From Desulfobacteraceae bacterium UBA2230 (GTDB taxonomy: Bacteria; Desulfobacterota; Desulfobacteria; Desulfobacterales; Desulfosarcinaceae), in the NCBI GenBank assembly GCA_002348005.1, contig DDYQ01000079.1, forward strand, positions 1 through 14,024: a stretch of 14,024 nt of DNA, given 5' to 3'. A program made the translations under genes and the position numbers. This document shows, one piece after another, positions 1 through 6,712 of this stretch (position 1 is its first letter; every line of letters begins with the position of its first letter). The notes below the pieces were generated by a model. That model worked only from the letters and a program-made list of their open reading frames with translations, was not told where the DNA came from and made no database searches.

Positions 1-36
1 TGGCCTGATTACGGGGGGACTTGCAACTCCAGGACA

Positions 37-53
37 GCGCCCATGCTGGGCGC
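37..53. repeat. Perfect 7-bp hairpin of unknown role
   Basis: GCGCCCA and TGGGCGC form a perfect inverted repeat around a 3-nt TGC loop. On the plus strand it is followed by A-rich, not T-rich, sequence. On the minus strand it lies just past the porin terminator. It could belong to a feature outside the window. Nothing else is recognisable in bases 1-58. Confidence 0.4.
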
Positions 54-58
54 ACCAC

Positions 59-92
59 AAAAAAAGGCCCGGAGCCTTGCGGCCCCGGACCT
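59..92 (-). terminator. Rho-independent terminator of the porin gene
   Basis: Read on the minus strand, bases 92 to 65 fold into a 12-bp stem. Two of the pairs are G-T wobbles, at 68/89 and 73/84, and the stem is closed by a GCAA (GNRA-type) tetraloop at 77-80. A run of seven T follows (59-65). It lies 36 bp past the porin stop codon in the right orientation, so it is the expected end of that transcript. The plus strand has no matching U-tract. Confidence 0.9.
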
Positions 93-127
93 TGCATTTT
101 GACTCGGCTTGAATGAAATGGACTACA

Positions 128-1204
128 TTAGAAATTGATCTGCCATTTCAAACCAGCGTAGAAGACCTCGCCAGCATCGAAAGAAGAACCCAAAACATCG
201 GCTTCGAGATCGATCAGGCCAATTTCCGGTACGATGAAGAAGCCCGGCGCGATGGTGATGACCGCATTGGCGTAGTACTGCAGTTCTTCGAATTCATCGT
301 CGCTGTCCGCTTCGTACTTGGCGTAGCCGGCGCCGGCTTCCAGCGCCAGGGTGTCGCTGACTTTGAAATTGACGACCAGCAGCGCCTGCATGGCATCGCT
401 ATCGCCGGTGTCATCGCCATCCAGCGTCGGTCCGCCGATCGCTGCTGCGACAGCCGCCGGCAGCAGGTTTGCGCGGGCGCCGTAAATGGCCTGCATGGCG
501 CCGTAAGAGCCGTAGTTCTGGCCGATGTTGGCCGCGGCCGAAACCGTGACCGGCCCGAACATCACGCCGCCGCCCAGACCCACTGTCCAGGCGTCGACAT
601 CAACGGTGTCCTCGGTAACAGTATCTTCCAACTCATAGGTCTGGTAGCCGCCGAAGGCATCGAGGAAGAAGACATCGCTCTTCAGGCTGTAGGAGACTTC
701 GAACTTGGGCAGCGTGAAGTCAACGTCAGAAAACTCGTCCAATGCAGCGGTGCCAGCGGTCGGTTCGACCAGGGCGAACTTGAAGCCGCCCATGCTCAAC
801 TGCACCATGGCGCGACGGCCGGCGTAGAACTGGCCGCGGGCCAGCAGGTCGCCGTCCTGACCGTACACCGAGTTGCTGTAGAAGTAGTTGGAGGTCGGGG
901 TGTAGGTCTGGCCGACCAGCAGGCTGCCGGAACCGAAGTTGTAGGTGCCGTACAGCTTGCGGATGTTGACGCCCGTGCCGTACTCAAACGCGCCGCCGAT
1001 CTGGTCGTTGACCTTCACGTTGGCGCCGACGCGGCTGTTGCCCTGCAGAAAGTGGTCCAGACCCTCGTCTTCGCCGCCCAGATCTTCGCCGTCGAAATCA
1101 CTCCAGAAGGTCGCCATACGCGCGCTGCCGAAAAAGTTCCAGTCGGCGGCCATTGCCGGGGCAGCCAGCCCCAGGACGAGCAAAATCACCAATAATTTCT
1201 TCAT
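128..1204 (-). CDS. Outer-membrane porin-like beta-barrel protein
   Basis: A 358-residue exported protein. Residues 1-19 are a clear Sec signal peptide (KK, then a Leu/Val/Ile core, cleavage after AMA). The mature part begins ADWNFFGSARM and has alternating hydrophobic/polar segments, many Gly and aromatic residues, acidic loop stretches (for example DGDDTGDSD and EADSDDEFEE) and a terminal ...KWQINF. The final Phe is the usual BAM-recognition end of outer-membrane barrels. Length and layout fit a trimeric general porin, but no specific substrate can be read. The ATG at 1204 is chosen because a perfect AGGAGGA (1211-1217) sits 6 nt upstream. An in-frame ATG at 1267 would add 21 residues that spoil the signal peptide. 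The gene is monocistronic, with its own promoter, a long leader and a strong terminator, as expected for an abundant protein. Confidence 0.85.
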   Translation of the reverse strand: MKKLLVILLVLGLAAPAMAADWNFFGSARMATFWSDFDGEDLGGEDEGLDHFLQGNSRVGANVKVNDQIGGAFEYGTGVNIRKLYGTYNFGSGSLLVGQTYTPTSNYFYSNSVYGQDGDLLARGQFYAGRRAMVQLSMGGFKFALVEPTAGTAALDEFSDVDFTLPKFEVSYSLKSDVFFLDAFGGYQTYELEDTVTEDTVDVDAWTVGLGGGVMFGPVTVSAAANIGQNYGSYGAMQAIYGARANLLPAAVAAAIGGPTLDGDDTGDSDAMQALLVVNFKVSDTLALEAGAGYAKYEADSDDEFEELQYYANAVITIAPGFFIVPEIGLIDLEADVLGSSFDAGEVFYAGLKWQINF

Positions 1205-1231
1205 CTGTTGTCCTCCTAACAATTGTGTGTT

Positions 1232-1281
1232 GCCAAAGTGCCAAACCAATACCACGTGCCAAACCAAAAAAAATAGCCAAA
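1232..1281 (-). repeat. Phased GCCAAA / GTGCCAAACCAA direct repeats upstream of the porin
   Basis: On the plus strand the 12-mer GTGCCAAACCAA occurs at 1238-1249 and exactly again at 1256-1267. The core GCCAAA occurs at 1232, 1240, 1258 and 1276, so three copies are spaced exactly 18 bp apart. The repeats lie between the predicted promoter and the start codon, inside the transcribed leader. They could be an RNA or DNA protein-binding site, or slippage duplications. No known operator is recognised. Confidence 0.6.
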
Positions 1282-1291
1282 TCCAGCTAAG

Positions 1292-1376
1292 TTATCTCCA
1301 ATAAAAGTTACGTCCCCCGACCACCTCCTTTCGCGTCAGCATGCGGTTTCCCTTAAAAACCGCACATCCTTACCAT
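1292..1376 (-). promoter_or_regulatory. Structured porin leader: hairpin, long SD-like element, two short uORFs
   Basis: The porin leader holds several elements. An 8-bp perfect hairpin pairs TGCGGTTT (1357-1364) with AAACCGCA (1342-1349) around a 7-nt loop. GAAAGGAGGTGGTC at 1319-1332 (minus) is complementary over about 13 nt to the 16S rRNA 3' end, allowing one G-U pair, yet no ATG follows it at start distance. A 7-codon ORF (MVRMCGF, 1353-1376) ends inside the hairpin. A 16-codon ORF (MLTRKEVVGGRNFYWR, 1292-1342) starts at the edge of the hairpin with AAGGG upstream and contains the SD-like element. The layout suggests translational or attenuation-type control. I do not recognise a named riboswitch. 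Confidence 0.45.
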
Positions 1377-1445
1377 TCGGAAATCGAGCCTAACTTTAAC
1401 CCTGGCGATAACTACTAAATCCGGCTAACCCATAAATTCCTGAAA

Positions 1446-1474
1446 CATCTACCAAGCACCCGGTGAAAAGTCAA
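1446..1474 (-). promoter_or_regulatory. Predicted sigma70 promoter of the porin gene
   Basis: On the minus strand TTGACT (1469-1474) and TAGATG (1446-1451) are separated by exactly 17 nt. The -35 box matches the consensus at 5 of 6 positions and the -10 box at 4 of 6. Transcription would begin near 1439, giving a leader of about 235 nt. No sigma54-type GG-N10-GC element fits nearby. Confidence 0.4.
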
Positions 1475-1537
1475 GGGGTATCCGCTCGGGACGCCGTAGT
1501 CAAAAAGTGCTTTGGTTGCAAGTAGTTGGAAGACAAA

Positions 1538-1565
1538 GCCGATTGCGGCCCCAAAAAAAATCGGC
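1538..1565 (-). terminator. Possible terminator of the mutL transcript
   Basis: GCCGATT and AATCGGC form a 7-bp stem with a 14-nt loop that contains a T8 run. On the minus strand the stem is followed by TTTGTCTT. It is downstream of mutL and upstream of the porin promoter, where a terminator is expected. The long loop and imperfect T-tract make it a weak call. Confidence 0.35.
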
Positions 1566-1735
1566 CTGCCGCAAGAAAATTTCCGGGACCTGCGGCCGAA
1601 AGGTTCTGCGCCGCGGCAATTTCGCAATCCAACCGAAGCAAAACCGGCCTGCCGGGCAGTTTTTTATCCTGCCGAACCCGTAGAAATCCTGCACCGGGCA
1701 GCAAATCGTTCTTCCTTGCGCCCCAAACCTTTGTG

Positions 1736-1760
1736 CCGGCCGCGCAGATCACACGGCCGG
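1736..1760 (-). repeat. GC-rich inverted repeat immediately after mutL
   Basis: CCGGCCG (1736-1742) and CGGCCGG (1754-1760) are perfectly complementary around an 11-nt loop, starting 3 nt past the mutL stop codon. No T-run follows on the minus strand, so it is more likely a 3'-end stabilising hairpin than an intrinsic terminator. Confidence 0.4.
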
Positions 1761-1763
1761 GGC

Positions 1764-3563
1764 CTAACCGGTCCGTCCGAAGGCTTTTTCGATCTCCCGA
1801 GCGCTCCAGCGCACCCAGGTCGGCCGCCCGTGGGGGCAGTGGGACGGATTTTCGCAGCCATCCAGGCGTTCCAGCAGGTGGCGGATCTGCTGTTCGGAAA
1901 GGTGCTGGTTGGCGCGCAGCGCATGGTGGCAGGCCATGACCATGCGGCATTCGTCGATTTTTCGGGAAAGCGCGGTTCCCTGTCCGGACTGCGCGGCCCG
2001 TTCGGCCAGCTCCAGCACCAGGGGCCCCGCGGCGCGCCGATCCAGCAGGGTTGGCAGGGACTTGACGGCGAAGGTGGTGCCACCGAAAGGCTCGATCTCC
2101 AATCCCAGTTCGGCCAGCTGCGGAAGCAGGGGGGTCAGGGCGGCGGCTTCGCCGAACCCCAGCTCCACCGTTTCCGGCACCAGCAGGTATTGGGACTCCG
2201 GCGGGCCGGCCGACCGGCGCAGCGCCTCGTAAACGATGCGTTCATGGGCCGCGTGCTGGTCGACGAGCAGCAGATCGGCACCGTCCTGACAGACAATATA
2301 GGTGCCGCGCAGCTGCCCGATCACCGCAAGATCGGTAAAGCGCCGGGAATGCCACAGGGGCTGCTGGCCGGCGGACGGCAGGGACGCCATTTCGGCTGCC
2401 GCGCCGGCCGAAGCGGCCGGGGAGAGCGAAACCAGCCGGTCGGACTGACCGCCGGGCGCCGGGCGAGACCGCTTACCCCATTCGATCGCGACGGCCTTCA
2501 GATACTGCGCAGGGGGTTCGGCCACCGACGCCGAACCCGGCGGCCCGGCGAACGGCGCGGTCCGCAAGGAAACCCTATCGGAGCGCGACAGCGCCGCCGC
2601 GACCGCCCCGCACACCGCCTGGTGAACCTGGCGGGCCTGGGAGAACCGGATTTCGTGCTTGGTTGGATGCACGTTGACATCCACCTGATCGAAGGGGAGC
2701 TTCAGAAAGAGCACGGCCGAAGGGAAGCGTCCTTTCATCAGCCGTCCGCTGCAGCCTTCCAGAAGCGCATGCTGGATGACGCGGTCGCGCACCCGGCGTC
2801 CGTTGACAAACAGATAGATGCCGCGCGTGGTGCTGCGGGACAGCTGCGGCGGCCCCAGCCAGCCGTGCAGGTCGAGCGGCCCGCTGATCGCCTCGATTGC
2901 CAGCAGGTCGCCCCGCGGCAGGGCCAGCACCTCGGCGGCCCGTGCCGCCGCATCGCCGGTTTGCAGCCACTGGCGCACCCCTTTGCCGTTGTGGGTCAGG
3001 CGCAGGTGGACGTCCGGACGCCCGAGGGCGACGCCGGCCACGATGTCGGCGATATGGCCCATCTCGGTGGCCGTTGATTTGAGAAATTTGCGCCGCGCCG
3101 GCGTATTGAAAAAGAGTTGGGCCGCTTCGACCAGCGTGCCGACCGGGACCCCGGCTTCCCGGACCTGGACGATTTTGCCGCCTTCGACGCGCACCTGCAC
3201 GCCGGCCTCGGCTTCCGCGATGCGGGTAGAGAGCGTCAGGCGCGAAACGGCGGCGATGCTGGGCAGGGCCTCGCCCCTGAATCCCAGAGTACTGATGGCC
3301 GCCAGGTCGTCATCGGTTTGAATCTTGCTGGTGGCGAAGCGCTCCACGGCCAGCAGGGCATCGTCCGGTTCCATGCCGCTGCCGTTGTCGGCCACCCGGA
3401 TCAGGCTGCGGCCGCCGTTTTCGATTTCGATCCCGATGCGCGTGCTGCCGGCATCCAGCGCATTTTCGATCAGCTCCTTGACGACCGAAGCGGGACGCTC
3501 GACCACTTCGCCCGCAGCGATCTTGTTGGCCAGAATTTCAGGCAGGATGCGGATGCGGGTCAT
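1764..3563 (-). CDS. mutL: DNA mismatch repair protein MutL (endonuclease-type)
   Basis: A 599-residue MutL, the ATP-dependent matchmaker and nicking endonuclease of methyl-independent mismatch repair. N-terminal GHKL ATPase motifs are all visible: ELIENALDAG (catalytic Glu30, Mg-binding Asn34), DNGSG (59-63), ATSK (77-80) and GFRGEAL (94-100). The second half of the N-domain has FVNGRRVRD and VDVNVHPTKHEIRF. A low-complexity linker rich in Ala, Pro and Ser joins the C-terminal dimerisation domain. That domain carries the metal-binding endonuclease motif DQHAAHERIVYE (435-446, the DQHA-X2-E-X4-E pattern), ACHHALRAN (544-552), CPHGRP (576-581) and a terminal FGR. The strand is therefore expected to be nicked by MutL itself, as in bacteria without MutH. 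The ATG at 3563 gives the canonical start of the family; the ribosome site is weak (CAGG). The preceding small gene ends 24 bp upstream, so mutL is the last gene of the run. Confidence 0.98.
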   Translation of the reverse strand: MTRIRILPEILANKIAAGEVVERPASVVKELIENALDAGSTRIGIEIENGGRSLIRVADNGSGMEPDDALLAVERFATSKIQTDDDLAAISTLGFRGEALPSIAAVSRLTLSTRIAEAEAGVQVRVEGGKIVQVREAGVPVGTLVEAAQLFFNTPARRKFLKSTATEMGHIADIVAGVALGRPDVHLRLTHNGKGVRQWLQTGDAAARAAEVLALPRGDLLAIEAISGPLDLHGWLGPPQLSRSTTRGIYLFVNGRRVRDRVIQHALLEGCSGRLMKGRFPSAVLFLKLPFDQVDVNVHPTKHEIRFSQARQVHQAVCGAVAAALSRSDRVSLRTAPFAGPPGSASVAEPPAQYLKAVAIEWGKRSRPAPGGQSDRLVSLSPAASAGAAAEMASLPSAGQQPLWHSRRFTDLAVIGQLRGTYIVCQDGADLLLVDQHAAHERIVYEALRRSAGPPESQYLLVPETVELGFGEAAALTPLLPQLAELGLEIEPFGGTTFAVKSLPTLLDRRAAGPLVLELAERAAQSGQGTALSRKIDECRMVMACHHALRANQHLSEQQIRHLLERLDGCENPSHCPHGRPTWVRWSAREIEKAFGRTG

Positions 3564-3587
3564 ATTCTAAACCTGGATGGGAGGCAT

Positions 3588-3761
3588 TCACCTTTTTTTG
3601 AGAAAGCGCATCAGATATTCGGCATCTTTGGGGGACAAGTTGAATCGGAGACCGGCTTCTTCGACCAGCTGCGCCAAACTCTTGTGAGGCTGATCCAATC
3701 GTTCGGCATCGATCCAGGTGATCGACCTGCGCAGTTCCTCGCCTTCGGGTTGGATGCTCAT
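3588..3761 (-). CDS. Small conserved-looking protein of unknown function (57 aa)
   Basis: A 57-residue soluble protein starting MSIQPEGEELRRSITWIDAERLD and ending ...MRFLKKR. The start at 3761 is supported by AGGAAG 4 nt upstream. The longer frame opening at 3833 would run into gatA and lacks a ribosome site. The sequence is charged, without signal peptide or membrane segment, and looks helical: an N-terminal basic helix, then a loop and a helix containing LSPKDAEYLMRFLKK. It starts 13 nt after the gatA stop and ends 24 bp before mutL, so it must be co-transcribed with them. I do not recognise a family. Protein-like composition, tight spacing and its own ribosome site argue that it is a real gene. 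Confidence 0.75.
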   Translation of the reverse strand: MSIQPEGEELRRSITWIDAERLDQPHKSLAQLVEEAGLRFNLSPKDAEYLMRFLKKR

Positions 3762-3774
3762 GGCACTTCCTTTC

Positions 3775-5235
3775 TCAAAGCGGCGGCCGCTGAAGGTGAA
3801 AGTCGGTGGCCTGTTCGAAGTTGTACGCCGCACGCAGCAGCTGCTCTTCGTGGAAATGGGGCCCCAGCAACTGCAGTCCGATGGGCCGCCCGTCGCGGCT
3901 CAAGCCGCAGGGGACCGAAAGCGCCGGCAGCCCGGCCAGGTTGACGGACAGAGTATACGCATCGGAAAGATACATGGACAGCGGATCGTCCGTGGTCGCG
4001 CCCAGCCGCGGCGCGGGTGTGGGGGCCACGGGCGCGGCGATCAGATCGCAGCGTTGAAAAGCGGATTTGAAGTCGTTCATGATCAGCGTGCGGACCTGGG
4101 AGGCCTTGCCGTAGTACGCGTCGTAATAACCGGCCGACAGGGCGTAGGTGCCCAGCAGAATGCGGCGCTGAACCTCGGGGCCGAAACCCCGGGAGCGGGT
4201 GGCACGGTACATGTCGAAAAGCCCCGATTCCGGGCCGCAGCGCAGGCCGTATTTGACGCCGTCGTAGCGTGCCAGGTTGGAACTCGCCTCGCAGGGTGCG
4301 ATGATGTAGTAGGCGGCCACGCCATATTCGGTATGCGGCAGGTCGATCGACACGGTCTGCGCCCCCAGTTCCTCCAGCGTGTGCACCGCCCGGCGAATCG
4401 CCTCGGCCACCTCGCCGTCCAGGCCGGGGCTTTCGAAATACGCCGGGGAGATGCCGACCCGCAGGCCCGCCAATCCGGGTTTGAGTGCGGCGCTGTAGTC
4501 CGGCACCGGCCGTGCCGCGCTGGTTGAATCGGCCGGGTCGTGCCCGGCCACGGCCTGCAGCAAAACAGCGCAATCGGTCACGCTTTTGGCCAGGGGTCCG
4601 ATCTGATCCAGCGAAGAGGCGAACGCCACCAGCCCGAAGCGCGAGACCCGGCCGTAGGTCGGTTTGAGTCCCACGACCCCGCAGTGGCTGGCGGGCTGGC
4701 GGATGGATCCGCCCGTATCGGAACCCAGGGCCCCCAGGCACAGGTCGGCCGCCACGGCCGCGGCCGATCCACCGCTGGAGCCGCCGGGGGAACACTCGCG
4801 GTTCCAGGGATTGCGCGTGACCTGAAAGGCCGAGTGCTCGGTGGTCGACCCCATAGCGAATTCATCCATGTTCAGTTTGCCCACCATCACCGCCTGCTGA
4901 GCGGAAAGACGCTGAATCACGTAAGCGTCATAGGGCGGAATGAACGATTCCAGGATGCGCGATCCACAGGTGGTGCGGATGCCGCGGGTGCAGATCAAAT
5001 CCTTGATGCCCAGCGGGATGCCGGTGAGCGGCGCAATCCGTCCTTCGGCCACCGCCGCGTCCGCCCGGCGCGCCTGTTCGAGCGCCAGCTCGGCGGTCAC
5101 GGTGATGTAGGCGCCGATCCGGTGATCCTCGGCGGCGATCCGCTCCAGCACGGCGGTGGTCAGCTCGACCGAGCTGATTTCCTTTTTTCTGATCAGATCG
5201 TGCGCTTGGGCGACCGTCAGTCCGGTCAGTTGCAT
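3775..5235 (-). CDS. gatA: Asp-tRNA(Asn)/Glu-tRNA(Gln) amidotransferase subunit A
   Basis: A 486-residue amidase-signature protein, the usual GatA length. It hydrolyses glutamine and hands ammonia to GatB, which amidates mischarged Glu-tRNA(Gln) and/or Asp-tRNA(Asn). The Ser-cisSer-Lys triad is complete: Lys78 in GIPLGIKD, Ser153 in SPGGSSGGS, Ser177 in [12 protein letters not shown]. Other family marks are the acceptor loop region [18 protein letters not shown] (120-137) and [14 protein letters not shown]. The ATG at 5235 has a GGGAGG-type ribosome site a few bases upstream. It follows gatC by 124 bp, and no gatB is present in the window. GatB must be encoded elsewhere if the complex works. 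The presence of GatCA implies that at least one of GlnRS or AsnRS is absent or supplemented in this organism. Confidence 0.97.
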   Translation of the reverse strand: MQLTGLTVAQAHDLIRKKEISSVELTTAVLERIAAEDHRIGAYITVTAELALEQARRADAAVAEGRIAPLTGIPLGIKDLICTRGIRTTCGSRILESFIPPYDAYVIQRLSAQQAVMVGKLNMDEFAMGSTTEHSAFQVTRNPWNRECSPGGSSGGSAAAVAADLCLGALGSDTGGSIRQPASHCGVVGLKPTYGRVSRFGLVAFASSLDQIGPLAKSVTDCAVLLQAVAGHDPADSTSAARPVPDYSAALKPGLAGLRVGISPAYFESPGLDGEVAEAIRRAVHTLEELGAQTVSIDLPHTEYGVAAYYIIAPCEASSNLARYDGVKYGLRCGPESGLFDMYRATRSRGFGPEVQRRILLGTYALSAGYYDAYYGKASQVRTLIMNDFKSAFQRCDLIAAPVAPTPAPRLGATTDDPLSMYLSDAYTLSVNLAGLPALSVPCGLSRDGRPIGLQLLGPHFHEEQLLRAAYNFEQATDFHLQRPPL

Positions 5236-5359
5236 ACGGCCCTCCCTCTTACACCGCCGCAGGGCGGCTCAAAGCGCGCCCGATTGGAGGCGCATTCGCG
5301 GGCGGAACAAAGTGCGGGTTGACCGTGACGACGCAGCCTGGCCCGCACAGTCGAAGGAC
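5236..5359 (-). other. gatC-gatA spacer with two hairpins
   Basis: This 124-nt spacer holds CCGCC-GCAG-GGCGG (5254-5267), directly upstream of the gatA ribosome site, and GTGCGGG/CCCGCAC (5312-5318 and 5342-5348) with a 23-nt loop. Neither is followed by a T-run on the minus strand, so they are probably not terminators. They may affect mRNA processing or gatA translation. No open reading frame is convincing. Confidence 0.4.
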
Positions 5360-5650
5360 TCATCCGCCGATCACTCTGGGGACGCCGAACCCGCCCGTGC
5401 GGGGATCGGGTGCATTGGCCAGGACCGCTTCCCTGGACAGTCCCGGATGGGGGCGATCCTCACGGAAGGCATTGACCAGGTCCACGGCGTGCGCCGTGGC
5501 CGCCACGCCCTGCGTATCCACCTGCTTCAAGGTTTGCATATAGTCGAGAATGGCTGCCAGCTGCCGGGCAAATTTTTCCATATCGTCCTGCGCGATCCGC
5601 AGGCGGGCCAGATCGGCGACATGGCGAACCTCTTCGGCTGTGATGGTCAT
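5360..5650 (-). CDS. gatC: Asp-tRNA(Asn)/Glu-tRNA(Gln) amidotransferase subunit C
   Basis: A 96-residue protein, the normal GatC size. GatC is a small clamp that winds between GatA and GatB and stabilises the complex. The family pattern is visible: MTITAEEVRHVADLARLRI at the N-terminus, a helix with FARQLAAILDYMQTL, and the C-terminal REDRPHPGLSREAVLANAPDPRTGGFGVPRVI. The ATG at 5650 is preceded by AGGAG at 6 nt, and the longer open frame upstream overlaps the SPOR gene and has no GatC similarity. The SPOR gene ends 43 bp upstream and gatA starts 124 bp downstream. Confidence 0.96.
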   Translation of the reverse strand: MTITAEEVRHVADLARLRIAQDDMEKFARQLAAILDYMQTLKQVDTQGVAATAHAVDLVNAFREDRPHPGLSREAVLANAPDPRTGGFGVPRVIGG

Positions 5651-5693
5651 GACGGCTCCTGCTGTTTGATCATCTTGAAATCCGGTTTTCGAT

Positions 5694-6533
5694 TCACGGG
5701 GTGGCGACAATGATCCCCTTGATCTGGTTTTCATCCAGCTTTTTGAGCATGTTCTGGGCCGCTGCGCGATCGTTGAAGGCGCCGACGCGAACTCGGAACC
5801 AGACCCCTTTCTCAGCCGATTCGCTGCGGATCTGGTAGGCCGGAAACCCCTTGGCGCGCAACCGCGAGACCACCTGCTCGGCGCTGGGCCCGTCTTTAAA
5901 GGCGCCGACCTGGATCGCGAGGGCACCGCCGCCCGCAGCGACGGCGGGCGCGGGCGCAGGTTTGGGGGCCTCCGCCGCCGGCGCCGGGGCTGCGGAAAGG
6001 GCCGCCTTTTCGGAAATCTTCGGTCTGGCCTCCGCCGCAGCCGGGGGTTTGGCAACCAATTTCTCGGCGGTGACCGCCTTGACCTGCTCGACCGGAGCCG
6101 CTTTGGCCGCCGGGGGTTGGCCGGAAATCCCGCTGGACTCCGCTGCCGCCGTCTTGTTCGCGGTCTCCAGCGGAAGTCGCGCCGCCGGACCGGGCGCCGG
6201 TTTGCCGGCTGCCCCCGACGATGGCCGTGAGACGGGGTAGGCGGGCTGCCGCTTGGTTTCCTTCAGGGCTTCGTAAAAACCCAGCTCCGTCTTCTGATCG
6301 GTTTCACCCGAGGCCTGAGCCTCCATTTGGGCTTGTTCTTTCTGCAATAGGGCCGTCTTGAGTTCAGACAATTCCTGCTGCAGGCGGTCGGCCTCGAGTG
6401 GCATCGGGGCCGTACCGCGCCCCACCATAATGCCCAGGACGAACATCCAGGCGGCGATGAAAAGAATCAACAAGCCCCAGACGACCACGCCGCGGCGGGT
6501 GATATGGGCGATTGCCTTGGTTTCTTCGGCCAC
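5694..6533 (-). CDS. SPOR-domain inner-membrane protein (FtsN/DedD-like layout)
   Basis: A 279-residue bitopic membrane protein. A short cytoplasmic N-terminus (MAEETKAIAHITRRG) is followed by one transmembrane helix (about 15-37, VVVWGLLILFIAAWMFVLG). Next come a charged coiled-coil-like stretch (about 45-90), a long Ala/Pro/Lys-rich periplasmic linker and a C-terminal SPOR domain (about 205-279). The repeats LAIQVGAFKDGPSAEQVVSRL and VRVGAFNDRAAAQNMLKKL of that domain are plain. SPOR domains bind denuded peptidoglycan at division sites, so a role in division or septal wall maintenance is likely, but this is not necessarily FtsN. The start is GTG at 6533 with AGGA about 6 nt before it. It lies between argS and gatC, co-directional with both. 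Confidence 0.88.
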   Translation of the reverse strand: MAEETKAIAHITRRGVVVWGLLILFIAAWMFVLGIMVGRGTAPMPLEADRLQQELSELKTALLQKEQAQMEAQASGETDQKTELGFYEALKETKRQPAYPVSRPSSGAAGKPAPGPAARLPLETANKTAAAESSGISGQPPAAKAAPVEQVKAVTAEKLVAKPPAAAEARPKISEKAALSAAPAPAAEAPKPAPAPAVAAGGGALAIQVGAFKDGPSAEQVVSRLRAKGFPAYQIRSESAEKGVWFRVRVGAFNDRAAAQNMLKKLDENQIKGIIVATP

Positions 6534-6712
6534 AGTTATCCTAACCGATAGATGATTATTTTACACGGATGCCGTACCGAAGCTGAAGACGGGTGAAATA
6601 AAGGATCTTGTCGTTGATTCGAGACATCGATGCCTTCTCACCCTTGAGAATGCGTCGATCCTTACTCAGCCCCGCACTGCAATCATACGTTCAGCCGACG
6701 ACACTCAAACCC
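6534..6712 (-). other. argS to SPOR-gene spacer, possible promoter
   Basis: A 179-bp spacer without a coding region. On the minus strand TAAAAT (6558-6563) is a fair -10 box close to the SPOR start, with only a weak -35 (TTCAGC). Further upstream TATGAT (6682-6687) pairs with TTGAGT at a short 15-nt spacing. Two inverted repeats interleave: GGGTGA 6591-6596 with TCACCC 6638-6643, and AAGGATC 6601-6607 with GATCCTT 6657-6663. No intrinsic terminator follows argS. Confidence 0.3.

Larger units (their letters stand above)
1475..1763. other. Gene-free stretch between mutL and the porin promoter
   Basis: No convincing coding region was found. Open frames on either strand here are antisense or shifted extensions of mutL without protein-like composition. 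The stretch contains inverted repeats: the possible terminator at 1538-1565 and a GC-rich one at 1736-1760 just past the mutL stop. Confidence 0.5.

Noticed and set aside
113..1195. 360-codon open frame on the plus strand
   Set aside because: Antisense to the porin gene, with no ribosome site and no recognisable domain. The porin on the other strand has a signal peptide, a terminal Phe, a ribosome site and a terminator.
1238..1267. Sigma54 promoter suggested by repeated TTTGGCAC
   Set aside because: The TGGCAC boxes are not followed by GC at the required -12 spacing.
1319..1332. The SD-like element as the ribosome site of a missed plus-length gene
   Set aside because: No ATG, GTG or TTG lies at a usable distance downstream in a frame longer than a few codons.
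1471..1950. 159-codon minus-strand frame running past mutL
   Set aside because: It overlaps the mutL C-terminus in another frame, and the part beyond mutL has no conserved features or ribosome site.
1512..3077. 521-codon open frame on the plus strand
   Set aside because: It is antisense to mutL, whose ATPase and endonuclease motifs are complete. The translation is Arg/Gly/Gln-rich without protein family features, as is typical of shadows in GC-rich DNA.
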